Shown: positions 1 through 5,925 of the stretch, piece after piece
Layout: each line of letters opens with the position of its first letter
Position numbering within the stretch: the first letter of the stretch is position 1
DNA from: VRUE01 sp050258095
GTDB taxonomy: Bacteria > Actinomycetota > Thermoleophilia > Solirubrobacterales > 70-9
Length of the DNA: 11,420 nt
Direction of reading: 5' to 3'
Assembly: GCA_050258095.1 (NCBI GenBank)
Contig: JBLMYD010000027.1
Coordinates: 1-11,420, forward strand
The notes under the pieces: generated by a model
What the model was told of the DNA's origin: nothing
The model's input: the letters and a program-made list of their open reading frames with translations, nothing else
Database searches by the model: none
Translations under genes and position numbers: made by a program

Positions 1-61
1 GGGGTCGGAACGTCTTGTACTTTTTCGTCGTGAGGCTGATGGACAGCGGCCTCCGCCACTT

Positions 62-138
62 CGAAAAAGTTAAGTGGAGACCCCTGCCCGCCCCCCGTCT
101 GGGCCTCACCGAAAAAGTTAAGTGGAGACCCCTGCCCG
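62..138. repeat. Two copies of a 29-bp direct repeat upstream of hemQ
   Basis: Two identical 29-base units lie at 62-90 and 110-138, a 48-base period with a 19-base spacer. The unit begins CGAAAAAGTTAAGTGG and ends GACCCCTGCCCG. The A-rich core stands out from the GC-rich surroundings. A 9-base inverted copy of its start (ACTTTTTCG) occurs at 19-27, and the first unit is flanked by CCACTT and AAGTGG arms (57-62 and 73-78). Bases 1-61 hold nothing else I recognise. The repeat could be a tandem binding site in the hemQ leader or a copy of an element dispersed in the genome. The sequence alone does not decide. Confidence 0.85.
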
Positions 139-164
139 ATCCCCGCGCCCCACGAGACCAGCGC

Positions 165-170
165 TATCGT
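165..170 (+). promoter_or_regulatory. Putative -10 element (TATCGT) of a leaderless hemQ promoter
   Basis: TATCGT fits the actinobacterial TAnnnT -10 pattern. Exactly 7 bases separate it from ATG 178, so the predicted transcription start coincides with the start codon. No Shine-Dalgarno sequence precedes ATG 178. The in-frame GTG at 169 lies inside this hexamer, which argues against it as the start. No convincing -35 is seen. Confidence 0.45.
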
Positions 171-177
171 GACCCCG

Positions 178-873
178 ATGGCCGACCGCACTTTCGCCAA
201 GTTCACGTTTTTCAAGATCGATCCCGCCTGGCGCCGCCGCGACGCCGACCTGCGCGCGGCCGACAAGCAGGAGTTCCTCGCCGCCTGCGAGGACTTCGCC
301 CTCGACCGCTCGCTGCGCGCCTACTCAACCATAGGAACGCGGGGCGACGTCGACCTGGTGCTGCTCAGCCAGAGCCCCAACCTCGACGACCTGCACACCT
401 TCCACGTCGTCCTCGGCCAGAGCGGGCTGGCGAAGTGGGCGGAGACGCCCTACTCGCTCCTCTCGATGACCAAGCGCTCGCCCTACTCCGAGGAGCAGGC
501 GCGGCCGGAGATCTGCGTCAGCGAGCGCAAGTACCTCTTCCTCTACCCGATGGTCAAGCAACGGCGCTGGTACGGCCTGCCGCCGGAGGAGCGCCGGCGG
601 ATCATGCAGAGCCACATCGAGATCGGCCGCCGCTACCCGGAGATCACGATCAACACGTCCTACTCGTTCGGGCTCGACGACCAGGAGTTCGTCGTCGCCT
701 TCGAGGCCGACGACCCGGGCATGTTCCTCGACCTCGTGCAGGAGCTGCGCCCGACCGAGTCGAGCGAGTACACCGAGCTGGAGACGCCGATCTTCACCTG
801 CGTGGCGCTCTCGCCGCGCAAGGCGCTCGACGCGCTCGACGGCACGCCCAGCGCGGTCGCGGCCGGGGCATGA
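178..873 (+). CDS. hemQ: Coproheme decarboxylase HemQ/ChdC (chlorite dismutase family)
   Basis: This family decarboxylates Fe-coproporphyrin III to heme b with peroxide, the last step of the coproporphyrin-dependent heme pathway of Gram-positive bacteria; it is cytosolic. The 231-residue product shows the typical block YLFLYPMVK followed by WYGLPPEERRRIMQSH and GLDDQEFVVAFE. By motif alignment with the Geobacillus enzyme, Y123 corresponds to the catalytic tyrosine (Y145), K127 to the propionate-contacting lysine (K149) and H146 to the proximal heme ligand (H172). The distal Gln of firmicute enzymes appears not to be Gln here, as expected for the actinobacterial type. ATG 178 is preferred to GTG 169 because of the -10 hexamer at 165-170. 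The stop overlaps the next gene's ATG (ATGA), so the two are probably translationally coupled. No other heme gene is in view. Confidence 0.88.
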   Translation: MADRTFAKFTFFKIDPAWRRRDADLRAADKQEFLAACEDFALDRSLRAYSTIGTRGDVDLVLLSQSPNLDDLHTFHVVLGQSGLAKWAETPYSLLSMTKRSPYSEEQARPEICVSERKYLFLYPMVKQRRWYGLPPEERRRIMQSHIEIGRRYPEITINTSYSFGLDDQEFVVAFEADDPGMFLDLVQELRPTESSEYTELETPIFTCVALSPRKALDALDGTPSAVAAGA

Positions 874-1409
874 GCACGCGCTCGCTCAGCTACGCGATCG
901 ACGAGCACGACCACCTGGTCAAGGTCGACGAGGGCTACTACCGCTTCGCCGAGGAGAACGGCTGGGCCGACGCCGGCACCAGCCTCGGCCGCTCGCTCTG
1001 GGACTACGTCGCCGGCGAGGACATGAAGAAGGTCCAGCGGCTGCTGCTGCGGCGAATACGCGACGAGGCCGGCGAGGTCGAGCTTCCCTTCCGCTGCGAC
1101 GGACCGGACGTGCGGCGCGAGATGGAGATCCGGATCAAGGCCGGCCGCGACGGGCGGGCGGTGCTCTTCGCGGCGAGAGTGCGCGCCGAGGAGGGGCGCG
1201 AGCCTTCGCAGTCGCTGCTCGACCCGGCCGCCCCGCGCGGGCCCGAGACGCTCGCCATGTGCGGCTGGTGCGACCGCTTCGAGGTCGAGGGCGAGTGGGT
1301 CGAGGTCGAGGAGGCGGCGCGCCGCCTGGGCTTGTTCGAGCGATCGGAGCTGCCGATGCTCGACCACCGCATCTGCCCGGACTGCAACGACCTGCTCCTC
1401 GCCGCGTAG
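870..1409 (+). CDS. PAS-like domain protein with C-terminal four-cysteine (zinc-type) motif
   Basis: A 179-residue soluble protein. Residues about 5-105 read like a single PAS-like sensor domain: SYAIDEHDHLVKVDEGYYRF, then GRSLWDYVAGED and a final strand AVLFAARV. The tail has CGWC (C131, C134) and CPDC (C169, C172) around a conserved-looking EWVEVEEAARRLGLFE stretch, a spacing suited to one metal ion. I know this combination from stand-alone PAS proteins and from the ends of some signalling proteins, but no kinase, cyclase or DNA-binding output domain is present here. The ATG overlaps the hemQ stop by 4 bases, so it should be co-expressed with hemQ. A role in sensing heme, redox state or a metal is inference only. 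The same frame stays open upstream through hemQ, but that part is an out-of-frame shadow. Confidence 0.72.
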   Translation: MSTRSLSYAIDEHDHLVKVDEGYYRFAEENGWADAGTSLGRSLWDYVAGEDMKKVQRLLLRRIRDEAGEVELPFRCDGPDVRREMEIRIKAGRDGRAVLFAARVRAEEGREPSQSLLDPAAPRGPETLAMCGWCDRFEVEGEWVEVEEAARRLGLFERSELPMLDHRICPDCNDLLLAA

Positions 1410-1430
1410 GTCGCGGCAACCCGGGTCCCC

Positions 1431-1436
1431 TATCCT
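1431..1436 (+). promoter_or_regulatory. Putative -10 element (TATCCT) for fprA
   Basis: TATCCT matches TAnnnT and lies 11 bases before ATG 1448, in the 38-base gap after the PAS gene. The gap has no AG-rich Shine-Dalgarno sequence, so a leaderless or very short-leader transcript is plausible. Read-through from hemQ is equally possible. Confidence 0.35.
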
Positions 1437-1447
1437 TCCCCGCTCCC

Positions 1448-2854
1448 ATGAGCAAGATCGGAACCCCAGAGGCGCCGCTGCGCGTCGCCATCGTCGGCGC
1501 CGGGCCCTCCGGCTTCTACGCCGCCGAGCACATCCTCAAGGACGACGACCTGCACGCCCAGGTCGACCTCTTCGACCGCCTCCCCACTCCCTTCGGCCTC
1601 GTCCGCGGCGGCGTCGCGCCGGACCACCCGAAGATCAAGTCGGTGATCCGCGTCTACGAGAAGACCGCCGCTCGCGAGGGCTTCCGCTTCTTCGGCAACG
1701 TCAAGGTCGGCCACGACGTCGAGGTCGAGGACCTCGAACGCCTTTACCACGCGATCGTCTTCACGGTCGGCTGCGAGACCGACCGCCAGCTCGGCATCCC
1801 GGGCGAAGACCTGCCCGGCAGCCACGCGGCCACCGCCTTCGTCGGTTGGTACAACGCCCACCCCGACTACGCCGACGACGAGTTCGACCTCTCCTGCGAG
1901 CGGGCGGTCGTGATCGGCAACGGCAACGTGGCGATGGACGTGGCGCGGATGCTGGCGCTGACCGACGGCGAGCTGCGCCAGACCGACACGGCAGACCACG
2001 CGATCGAGATGCTCGACCGCAGCCAGGTCCGCGAGATCGTCGTCCTCGGCCGCCGCGGGCCGGCCCAGGCGGCCTTCACCAACCCGGAGATCAAGGAGCT
2101 GGGCGAGATGGAGGACGCCGACGTCGTCGTCGACCCGGCCGAGGTCGAGCTCGACGCGGCGAGCGCCGCCTACCTCGAGTCCGAGGAGGCCGACAAGACG
2201 ACTCGGGTCAACGTCGAGACGCTGCGCGAGCTCTCCCAGCGCACACCGGCGGGCAAGCGCAGGCGGATCGTGCTGCGCTTCCTCGCCTCGCCGGTCGAGA
2301 TCAAGGGCGAGGGCAGGGTCGAGAGCATCGTGATCGGGCGCAACGAGCTGGCCGACGAGGGCGGCACGCTGCGCGCCCGCGACACGGGCGAGCGCGAAGA
2401 GCTCGAGTGCGGCCTCGTCCTGCGCTCGGTCGGCTACACCGGCGTGCCGATCGAGGGCGTCCCCTTCGACGAGAGGCGCGGCCTGATCCTCAACGAGGGC
2501 GGCCGCGTGCTCGACTCGCACGACGCCGGCCACAGGGTCGGCCACTACACGGCGGGCTGGATCAAGCGCGGCCCCTCGGGCGTGATCGGCACCAACAAGA
2601 AGGACGCGCTGGAGACGGTCCAGCACCTGCTTGCCGATGTCGCCGACGGCAACCTGCTCAGCCCCGAGAACCCCGACCCGAGCGCGGTCGAGGCGCTGCT
2701 CGGCGAGCGCGGCATCCGCTACGTCAGCTTCGAGGACTGGCAGGCGATCGACCAGGCCGAGATCGGCCGCGGCGAGCCGCACGGCCGCCCGCGGGTCAAG
2801 TTCGTCCGCGTCGGGGAGATGCTCGACGCGCTCGGCGAGCGGGTCTCGGGCTAG
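1448..2854 (+). CDS. fprA: FprA-type ferredoxin/NADP+ reductase (adrenodoxin reductase-like)
   Basis: A flavoprotein that moves electrons between NADPH and ferredoxin, in the family of mycobacterial FprA and mitochondrial adrenodoxin reductase; cytosolic. At 468 residues it is close to FprA length. The FAD-binding GAGPSGFYAAE is at residues 17-27, followed by TPFGLVRGGVAPDHPKIK (47-64). The NADP-binding GNGNVAMDVAR is at 157-167 with GRRGPAQAAF (201-210) supplying the 2'-phosphate-binding arginines, and the flavin-contacting C-terminal TAGWIKRGPSGVIGTNKK is at 368-385. ATG 1448 puts the first glycine motif at the usual distance; the frame is open further upstream but runs into the PAS gene. 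It ends 5 bases from the convergent stop of the neighbouring lipoprotein, leaving no room for a separate terminator. Partner ferredoxin is not in the window. Confidence 0.93.
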   Translation: MSKIGTPEAPLRVAIVGAGPSGFYAAEHILKDDDLHAQVDLFDRLPTPFGLVRGGVAPDHPKIKSVIRVYEKTAAREGFRFFGNVKVGHDVEVEDLERLYHAIVFTVGCETDRQLGIPGEDLPGSHAATAFVGWYNAHPDYADDEFDLSCERAVVIGNGNVAMDVARMLALTDGELRQTDTADHAIEMLDRSQVREIVVLGRRGPAQAAFTNPEIKELGEMEDADVVVDPAEVELDAASAAYLESEEADKTTRVNVETLRELSQRTPAGKRRRIVLRFLASPVEIKGEGRVESIVIGRNELADEGGTLRARDTGEREELECGLVLRSVGYTGVPIEGVPFDERRGLILNEGGRVLDSHDAGHRVGHYTAGWIKRGPSGVIGTNKKDALETVQHLLADVADGNLLSPENPDPSAVEALLGERGIRYVSFEDWQAIDQAEIGRGEPHGRPRVKFVRVGEMLDALGERVSG

Positions 2855-2858
2855 ACGA

Positions 2859-3344
2859 TCAGCCGTAAGGCGGCCATTTGATCCCAAGCAGGTCGACCAC
2901 GTAGAGGATCGCCCCCTGCCCGTATGCCAGCCTCGAGGGCACCCGCAGTTCGCGGCGGCCGCCCACTTTCATGCCGACGAGCCCCTTTTCCCACCCTTTG
3001 ACCTCTAGCCCCGGGCCGAAGGAGATCCGGAAGGCACCACGCGGCGCCCACTTGACCCCTAGAGGCTTGCCGGTCTTGTAGCTCAGCGATATGTAGTTCA
3101 CATGGATGCCGACCTCGCCTTTCCCGGGGATCGCCGCCCCAGAGCCGGGCCTGATGTCGTTGACGATCAAGTGCGTCGGCGGCGGCCCCGGCGGAACCAC
3201 GACCTTCGGCGGCTTCGCCGAGTCGGTGAGGAGCATATTGCCGTGCCCGGTGGTAGTCGTCGAAGGCTCCCCGGGCGAAGCCCCGCCACAGGCGGAGAGC
3301 ACCGCCGCACTTGCGTAAATGCCGACCAGCGCAAAGAACTTCAT
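2859..3344 (-). CDS. FKBP-like lipoprotein 3 (third gene of the tandem)
   Basis: A 161-residue predicted lipoprotein: MKFF start, hydrophobic stretch and lipobox VLSAC with lipidated C19, then a Thr/Pro-rich linker (about 26-57). Residues 58-155 resemble an FKBP-type peptidyl-prolyl isomerase domain: VNDIRPGSGAAIPGKGEV, then GWEKGLVGMKVGGRRELRVP (117-136), LAYG (139-142) and a last strand LYVVDLLGI. The Trp of the pocket floor (W118) and the Tyr of LAYG are kept. The Phe-Asp pair of FKBP12 (F36, D37) is not seen where expected, and the loop after LAYG is very short, so isomerase activity is doubtful. It acts outside the membrane, attached to its surface. Its ATG follows the preceding stop by 3 bases, so it is the last gene of a three-gene unit. 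Confidence 0.78.
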   Translation of the reverse strand: MKFFALVGIYASAAVLSACGGASPGEPSTTTTGHGNMLLTDSAKPPKVVVPPGPPPTHLIVNDIRPGSGAAIPGKGEVGIHVNYISLSYKTGKPLGVKWAPRGAFRISFGPGLEVKGWEKGLVGMKVGGRRELRVPSRLAYGQGAILYVVDLLGIKWPPYG

Positions 3345-3347
3345 GGA

Positions 3348-3944
3348 CTAGCTTCGCTTCCCGAACGGCCAGTTCCTGTATTCGATCCGACGGTCGCGTG
3401 GCGGTTCCATGCCGACCAGGTCGATCACGTAGATGCTGACGTAAGGCGCGTAACCCCAGCTCGGTTCCCAGTTCGGGTACGCCAGCTTCGGCGGGATGAT
3501 CAACTCGCGGCGCCCCCCCACCTTCATTCCCGTCAGTCCCTGCCTTAGACCTTTGGCCCTGCCTTCGAGTAGAACCTCGCTGATTGCGATGCGACCGAAC
3601 AGGCGGCCTACCTTGGCCCCGGTGTAGCTGGCTTGGAGGATCCTGATGTACACCTCCTCTTTGTTGGTCACCCAATCGTGCTTTGGCACCCCCGGGCCGG
3701 ACCCCTTGCGCAGGTCGATGACCTTGAGCTCGTGGGGCGGCGGGCCGCTCGGTTTCGGCATGGTTAGCGGAGGGAGCCGCTTGATTTCCGCCTTGGTCAT
3801 CTTGACCGTCGGGCCGCGCGGCGGGAGAGGCGGCTTCCGCGTCGTCGTCACCGACTCAGTCGTGCGAGCCGAGCCGGCGGTGCCGCAGGCGCAGACCGCG
3901 GCGGTCAACGCCAGGCAGCTGCCAAGCACCAGGAGAGCCTTCAT
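3348..3944 (-). CDS. FKBP-like lipoprotein 2 (middle gene of the tandem)
   Basis: A 198-residue paralogue of both neighbours. The signal peptide ends in the weaker lipobox AVCAC with C20 as likely lipid site. After a Pro-rich linker comes SGPPPHELKVIDLRKGSG (66-83), almost the same as in the upstream paralogue, then GLRQGLTGMKVGGRRELIIP (132-151), LAYPNWEPSWGY and the strand IYVIDLVGM. The Trp of FKBP-type GWE is replaced by Leu (GLRQ, residue 133) and the segment corresponding to the FKBP12 F36-D37 region is unrecognisable, so this copy looks least like an active isomerase. A 20-residue charged tail follows the domain. The ATG overlaps the upstream stop (ATGA at 3941-3944), with a good GGAG Shine-Dalgarno 7 bases before it. 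Confidence 0.75.
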   Translation of the reverse strand: MKALLVLGSCLALTAAVCACGTAGSARTTESVTTTRKPPLPPRGPTVKMTKAEIKRLPPLTMPKPSGPPPHELKVIDLRKGSGPGVPKHDWVTNKEEVYIRILQASYTGAKVGRLFGRIAISEVLLEGRAKGLRQGLTGMKVGGRRELIIPPKLAYPNWEPSWGYAPYVSIYVIDLVGMEPPRDRRIEYRNWPFGKRS

Positions 3945-4531
3945 TCAGCGACTCCGTGGACGGCGCCGCGTTCGACGCCCAGCAGGTCGATCAGGTAGAT
4001 GTCGACGAAGGGCTTGTAGCCCCAGCTCGGCTTCCAATGCCGATAGACGTATTGCGGCGGCAGAACCAGCTCCCGCCGGCCCCCCACCTTCATGCCGGGC
4101 AGGCCGACTTCCCAGCCTTTGTTCACTTCGTCCATGCCGAAGCCGCGTATCCCAGAGAGGCCCGTCAAGCTTCGCTCCTGCGCTTCGGGGTAGCGGACGG
4201 TGTAGTAGCGGACGTATGCCCCGTCGTTCTTCGTCAGCTTGGTTCCCCAACCCTTGCGGAGATCGATGACTTCGAGGTGGTGCGGCGGCGGACCGCTCCG
4301 CTTGGCGATCGTCAGCTTGGGGAGCTTGGCGATTTCGCGCTTCGACAGCTCGTCGTTGGGGCCCGGCACCGGCACGCGCCTGCCGCTATGGCCGATGTAC
4401 GTCTTCGGCTTGGTCGCGGTCTTGTCCACCGTCGAGAACGTCGGCAACGTAGTCGAGCTGTCCGAACCGCTGCCGCAGGCGGAGAGCAGCAGTGGGGTTA
4501 GACATACGCTGATTAGCGTAAATAATTTCAT
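3941..4531 (-). CDS. FKBP-like lipoprotein 1 (first gene of the tandem)
   Basis: A 196-residue predicted lipoprotein with lipobox LLSAC (C19), a Ser/Thr/Pro-rich linker to about residue 78, then an FKBP-like domain: SGPPPHHLEVIDLRKGWG (79-96), GWEVGLPGMKVGGRRELVLP (139-158), the insertion YRHWKPSWGYKP shared with the middle paralogue, and the strand IYLIDLLGV. The pocket Trp (W140) is kept; an FKBP12-like Phe-Asp pair is not. The first dozen codons are unusually A/T-rich, including the rare Leu codon TTA at codon 3, while later codons are normal for the window. The start codon touches a perfect 13-bp inverted repeat (4532-4561) that contains a possible -10 hexamer. It leads an overlapping three-gene unit. 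Substrate or partner is unknown. Confidence 0.77.
   Translation of the reverse strand: MKLFTLISVCLTPLLLSACGSGSDSSTTLPTFSTVDKTATKPKTYIGHSGRRVPVPGPNDELSKREIAKLPKLTIAKRSGPPPHHLEVIDLRKGWGTKLTKNDGAYVRYYTVRYPEAQERSLTGLSGIRGFGMDEVNKGWEVGLPGMKVGGRRELVLPPQYVYRHWKPSWGYKPFVDIYLIDLLGVERGAVHGVAE
4505..4520. repeat. Short inverted repeat inside the start of FKBP-like lipoprotein 1
   Basis: TACGCT and AGCGTA form 6-bp arms around GATT. It lies in codons 4-9 of the lipoprotein gene, 11 bases after the larger palindrome at 4532-4561. In the - strand RNA two hairpins would flank the unpaired start codon. It may be coincidental. Confidence 0.5.
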
Positions 4532-4561
4532 GCATCCCGATCTTAGGGAAGATCGGGATGC
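4532..4561 (-). promoter_or_regulatory. Perfect 13-bp inverted repeat abutting a start codon (operator, terminator or RNA switch)
   Basis: GCATCCCGATCTT (4532-4544) and AAGATCGGGATGC (4549-4561) are perfect arms around a 4-base loop. The repeat fills most of the space between the degV stop (4572) and the ATG of the first FKBP-like lipoprotein (4531). On the - strand it contains TAAGAT (4545-4540), a TAnnnT hexamer 8 bases before the ATG, which fits a leaderless promoter. It also contains GGGA 4 bases before the ATG, buried in the 3' arm. It could be an operator over the -10, a terminator for degV (no real U-run follows), or a hairpin hiding the ribosome site of read-through RNA. Confidence 0.75.
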
Positions 4562-4571
4562 CTTGCGCCGC

Positions 4572-5447
4572 TCAGCCGAGCACGGCTTTGCTGACGCTGC
4601 CGACGCCGATCAGGCCGGGCCCCACGTGGGCGCCGATCACCGGCCCGATCTCGGAGATGTAGACCGGCTCGCAGTCGAAGATCTCGCGGCAGTCGTCGGC
4701 GAGGGCATTGGCGGTCTCGAGGTCCTGGATGTGCTGGATCACCCAGGCATCGAGGCCGACCTCCTGGCGCTGGCGGGCATAGTCGCGCAGCCGCTCAAGC
4801 GAGCGGGCGCGGGTGCGGACGCGCTCGACCGGCGTGATCTCCTCCTCCAAGGTGAGGATCGGCTTGATCTTCAGCGCCGAGCCGATCCAGGCGCGGGCGC
4901 CGCCGATCCGGCCGCCGCGGCGAAGGTACTCGAGGGTGTCGATCGCGAACCACATCTTCAGCTCCTCGCGTGCCTGCCTGGCACGGGCGAGGGCAGCCTC
5001 GCCGTCGGCCCCGGCCCGCGCGGCGGCGGCGGCGGCGAGCGCCGAGAAGCCCATCCCGCCGCAGGCCGAGCGCGAGTCGAAGAGGTGGATCCGCTCGCCC
5101 CCCTTGCCCTCGGCGACGAGCCGCTCGCGCGCCTGCCCGGCCGCCTCGAAGGTGCCCGAGATTCCCGAGGAGATGTGGACCGAGACGACCTCGCGACCTT
5201 CGGCGAGCAACGGCTCGTAGACGGCGACGAAGTCGCCGATCGAGGGCTGAGAGGTCGTTGCGCCCCCCTCCGAGGCGCGCAGGCGCTCGTAGAAGGCGCC
5301 GTAGTCGGCGATCTCCGCCTCGGGTTCCTGCTCCCCGCCGACGGCAACGTAGAGGCTGATCGTATGGATGCCATACGAAGCGGCCAGCTCGCCCGGCAGG
5401 TAGGCGGTCGTGTCGCAGACGACGGCGGTTTTCGCATCCGGGCTCAA
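4572..5447 (-). CDS. DegV family protein (fatty-acid binding)
   Basis: DegV proteins bind one fatty acid; the related FakB proteins present it to the kinase FakA for phosphorylation and use in phospholipid synthesis. The 291-residue product is full length: N-terminal VVCDTTAYLP (9-18), TTSQPS (64-69), HISSGISGTF (91-100), LFDSRSACGGMG (122-133), the hallmark IDTLEYLRRGGRIG (169-182), KPIL (195-198) and the C-terminal EIGPVIGAHVGPGLIGVG (266-283). No FakA-like gene is in the window, so whether it is a FakB is unknown. The start is TTG 5447; no ATG or GTG lies close to the conserved first strand, and an in-frame TAG closes the frame 30-40 bases upstream. It is divergent from the A-type carrier gene, with only 44 bases between. 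Confidence 0.9.
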   Translation of the reverse strand: MSPDAKTAVVCDTTAYLPGELAASYGIHTISLYVAVGGEQEPEAEIADYGAFYERLRASEGGATTSQPSIGDFVAVYEPLLAEGREVVSVHISSGISGTFEAAGQARERLVAEGKGGERIHLFDSRSACGGMGFSALAAAAAARAGADGEAALARARQAREELKMWFAIDTLEYLRRGGRIGGARAWIGSALKIKPILTLEEEITPVERVRTRARSLERLRDYARQRQEVGLDAWVIQHIQDLETANALADDCREIFDCEPVYISEIGPVIGAHVGPGLIGVGSVSKAVLG

Positions 5448-5478
5448 GGCCCCGCGATTCTCCCACCAAACCTCTCGC

Positions 5479-5484
5479 TACACT
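5479..5484 (+). promoter_or_regulatory. Putative -10 element (TACACT) of a leaderless promoter
   Basis: TACACT matches TAnnnT and sits 7 bases before the GTG start at 5492, so transcription should begin at or next to the start codon. No Shine-Dalgarno is present. It lies in the 44-base divergent gap with degV; a clear -35 is not visible. Confidence 0.5.
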
Positions 5485-5491
5485 TTGTGAA

Positions 5492-5878
5492 GTGACCGAT
5501 CAGGCGAGCGACACCCCCCAGGCGGCGATCTCCCTCACCGAGAAGGCGGCGGGCAAGATCGCCGAGCTGCTCTCCGGGCAGGAGGCTTCCGAGGGCCAGG
5601 CGCTGCGCGTCGCCGTGCGCGGTGGCGGCTGCTCGGGCTTCCAGTACGCGCTCGCCTTCGACCGTGCCAAGGAGGACGACCACGTCTTCGAGGTCGGCGA
5701 CGTCTCGGTGATCGTCGACAAGGTCAGCATGCAGTTCGTCTTCGGCTCCGAGGTCGACTACGTCGAAGGCCTGCAGGGCGCGGGCTTCCAGGTCAACAAC
5801 CCCAACGTCGTCGCCGCCTGTGGCTGCGGCTCCTCCTTCCAGGTCAAGGAGGACGCGGGCGAGCACGCCGCGGTCTAG
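5492..5878 (+). CDS. erpA: A-type iron-sulfur cluster carrier (ErpA/IscA/SufA family)
   Basis: A-type carriers receive Fe-S clusters from the scaffold and pass them to client apoproteins in the cytosol. The 128-residue product carries the three invariant cysteines: C47 in GGGCSGFQY and the CGC pair C110/C112 in ACGCGSSF. It also has the early helix SLTEKAAGKIAELL and the GSEVDYVEGLQGAGFQVNNP segment (85-104). The first ~10 residues are an ordinary variable extension. GTG 5492 is chosen because the -10 hexamer lies exactly 7 bases upstream. A Grx4 and a BolA, both Fe-S handling proteins, lie about 700-1,300 bases downstream on the other strand. Assignment to ErpA rather than IscA or SufA is by common actinobacterial usage, not proven by sequence. 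Confidence 0.9.
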   Translation: MTDQASDTPQAAISLTEKAAGKIAELLSGQEASEGQALRVAVRGGGCSGFQYALAFDRAKEDDHVFEVGDVSVIVDKVSMQFVFGSEVDYVEGLQGAGFQVNNPNVVAACGCGSSFQVKEDAGEHAAV

Positions 5879-5903
5879 CGGATTTATCTCAGAAGAATCT
5901 GAC

Positions 5904-5909
5904 TAAAAT
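5904..5909 (+). promoter_or_regulatory. Putative -10 element (TAAAAT) for the PEBP-like lipoprotein
   Basis: TAAAAT is a good -10 in a short A/T-rich gap (5879-5910). It lies 16 bases before ATG 5926, giving a leader of about 10 bases. The GTG at 5911 is too close to be transcribed from it. A weak 5-bp inverted repeat, TCAGA/TCTGA (5889-5893 and 5898-5902), lies just upstream. Confidence 0.45.
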
Positions 5910-5925
5910 CGTGGGCGCCTTGCCC

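Noticed and set aside
62..138. Possible CRISPR array (29-bp repeats)
   Set aside because: Only two units, a 19-base spacer that is too short, and no cas genes.
15..869. Long open + frame from 15 that runs into the PAS-like gene
   Set aside because: Up to 869 it overlaps hemQ in another frame, is Arg/Pro-rich and has no family features. Only the part from ATG 870 reads as a real protein.
1430..2887. 485-codon open frame antisense to fprA
   Set aside because: Typical high-GC shadow: low-complexity Val/Asp/Leu/Arg composition, and it exactly mirrors a well-supported flavoprotein gene.
4532..4561. Calling the palindrome simply a rho-independent terminator
   Set aside because: No U-run follows on either strand, and the element contains the putative -10 and touches a start codon. 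Terminator function is kept as one of several options.
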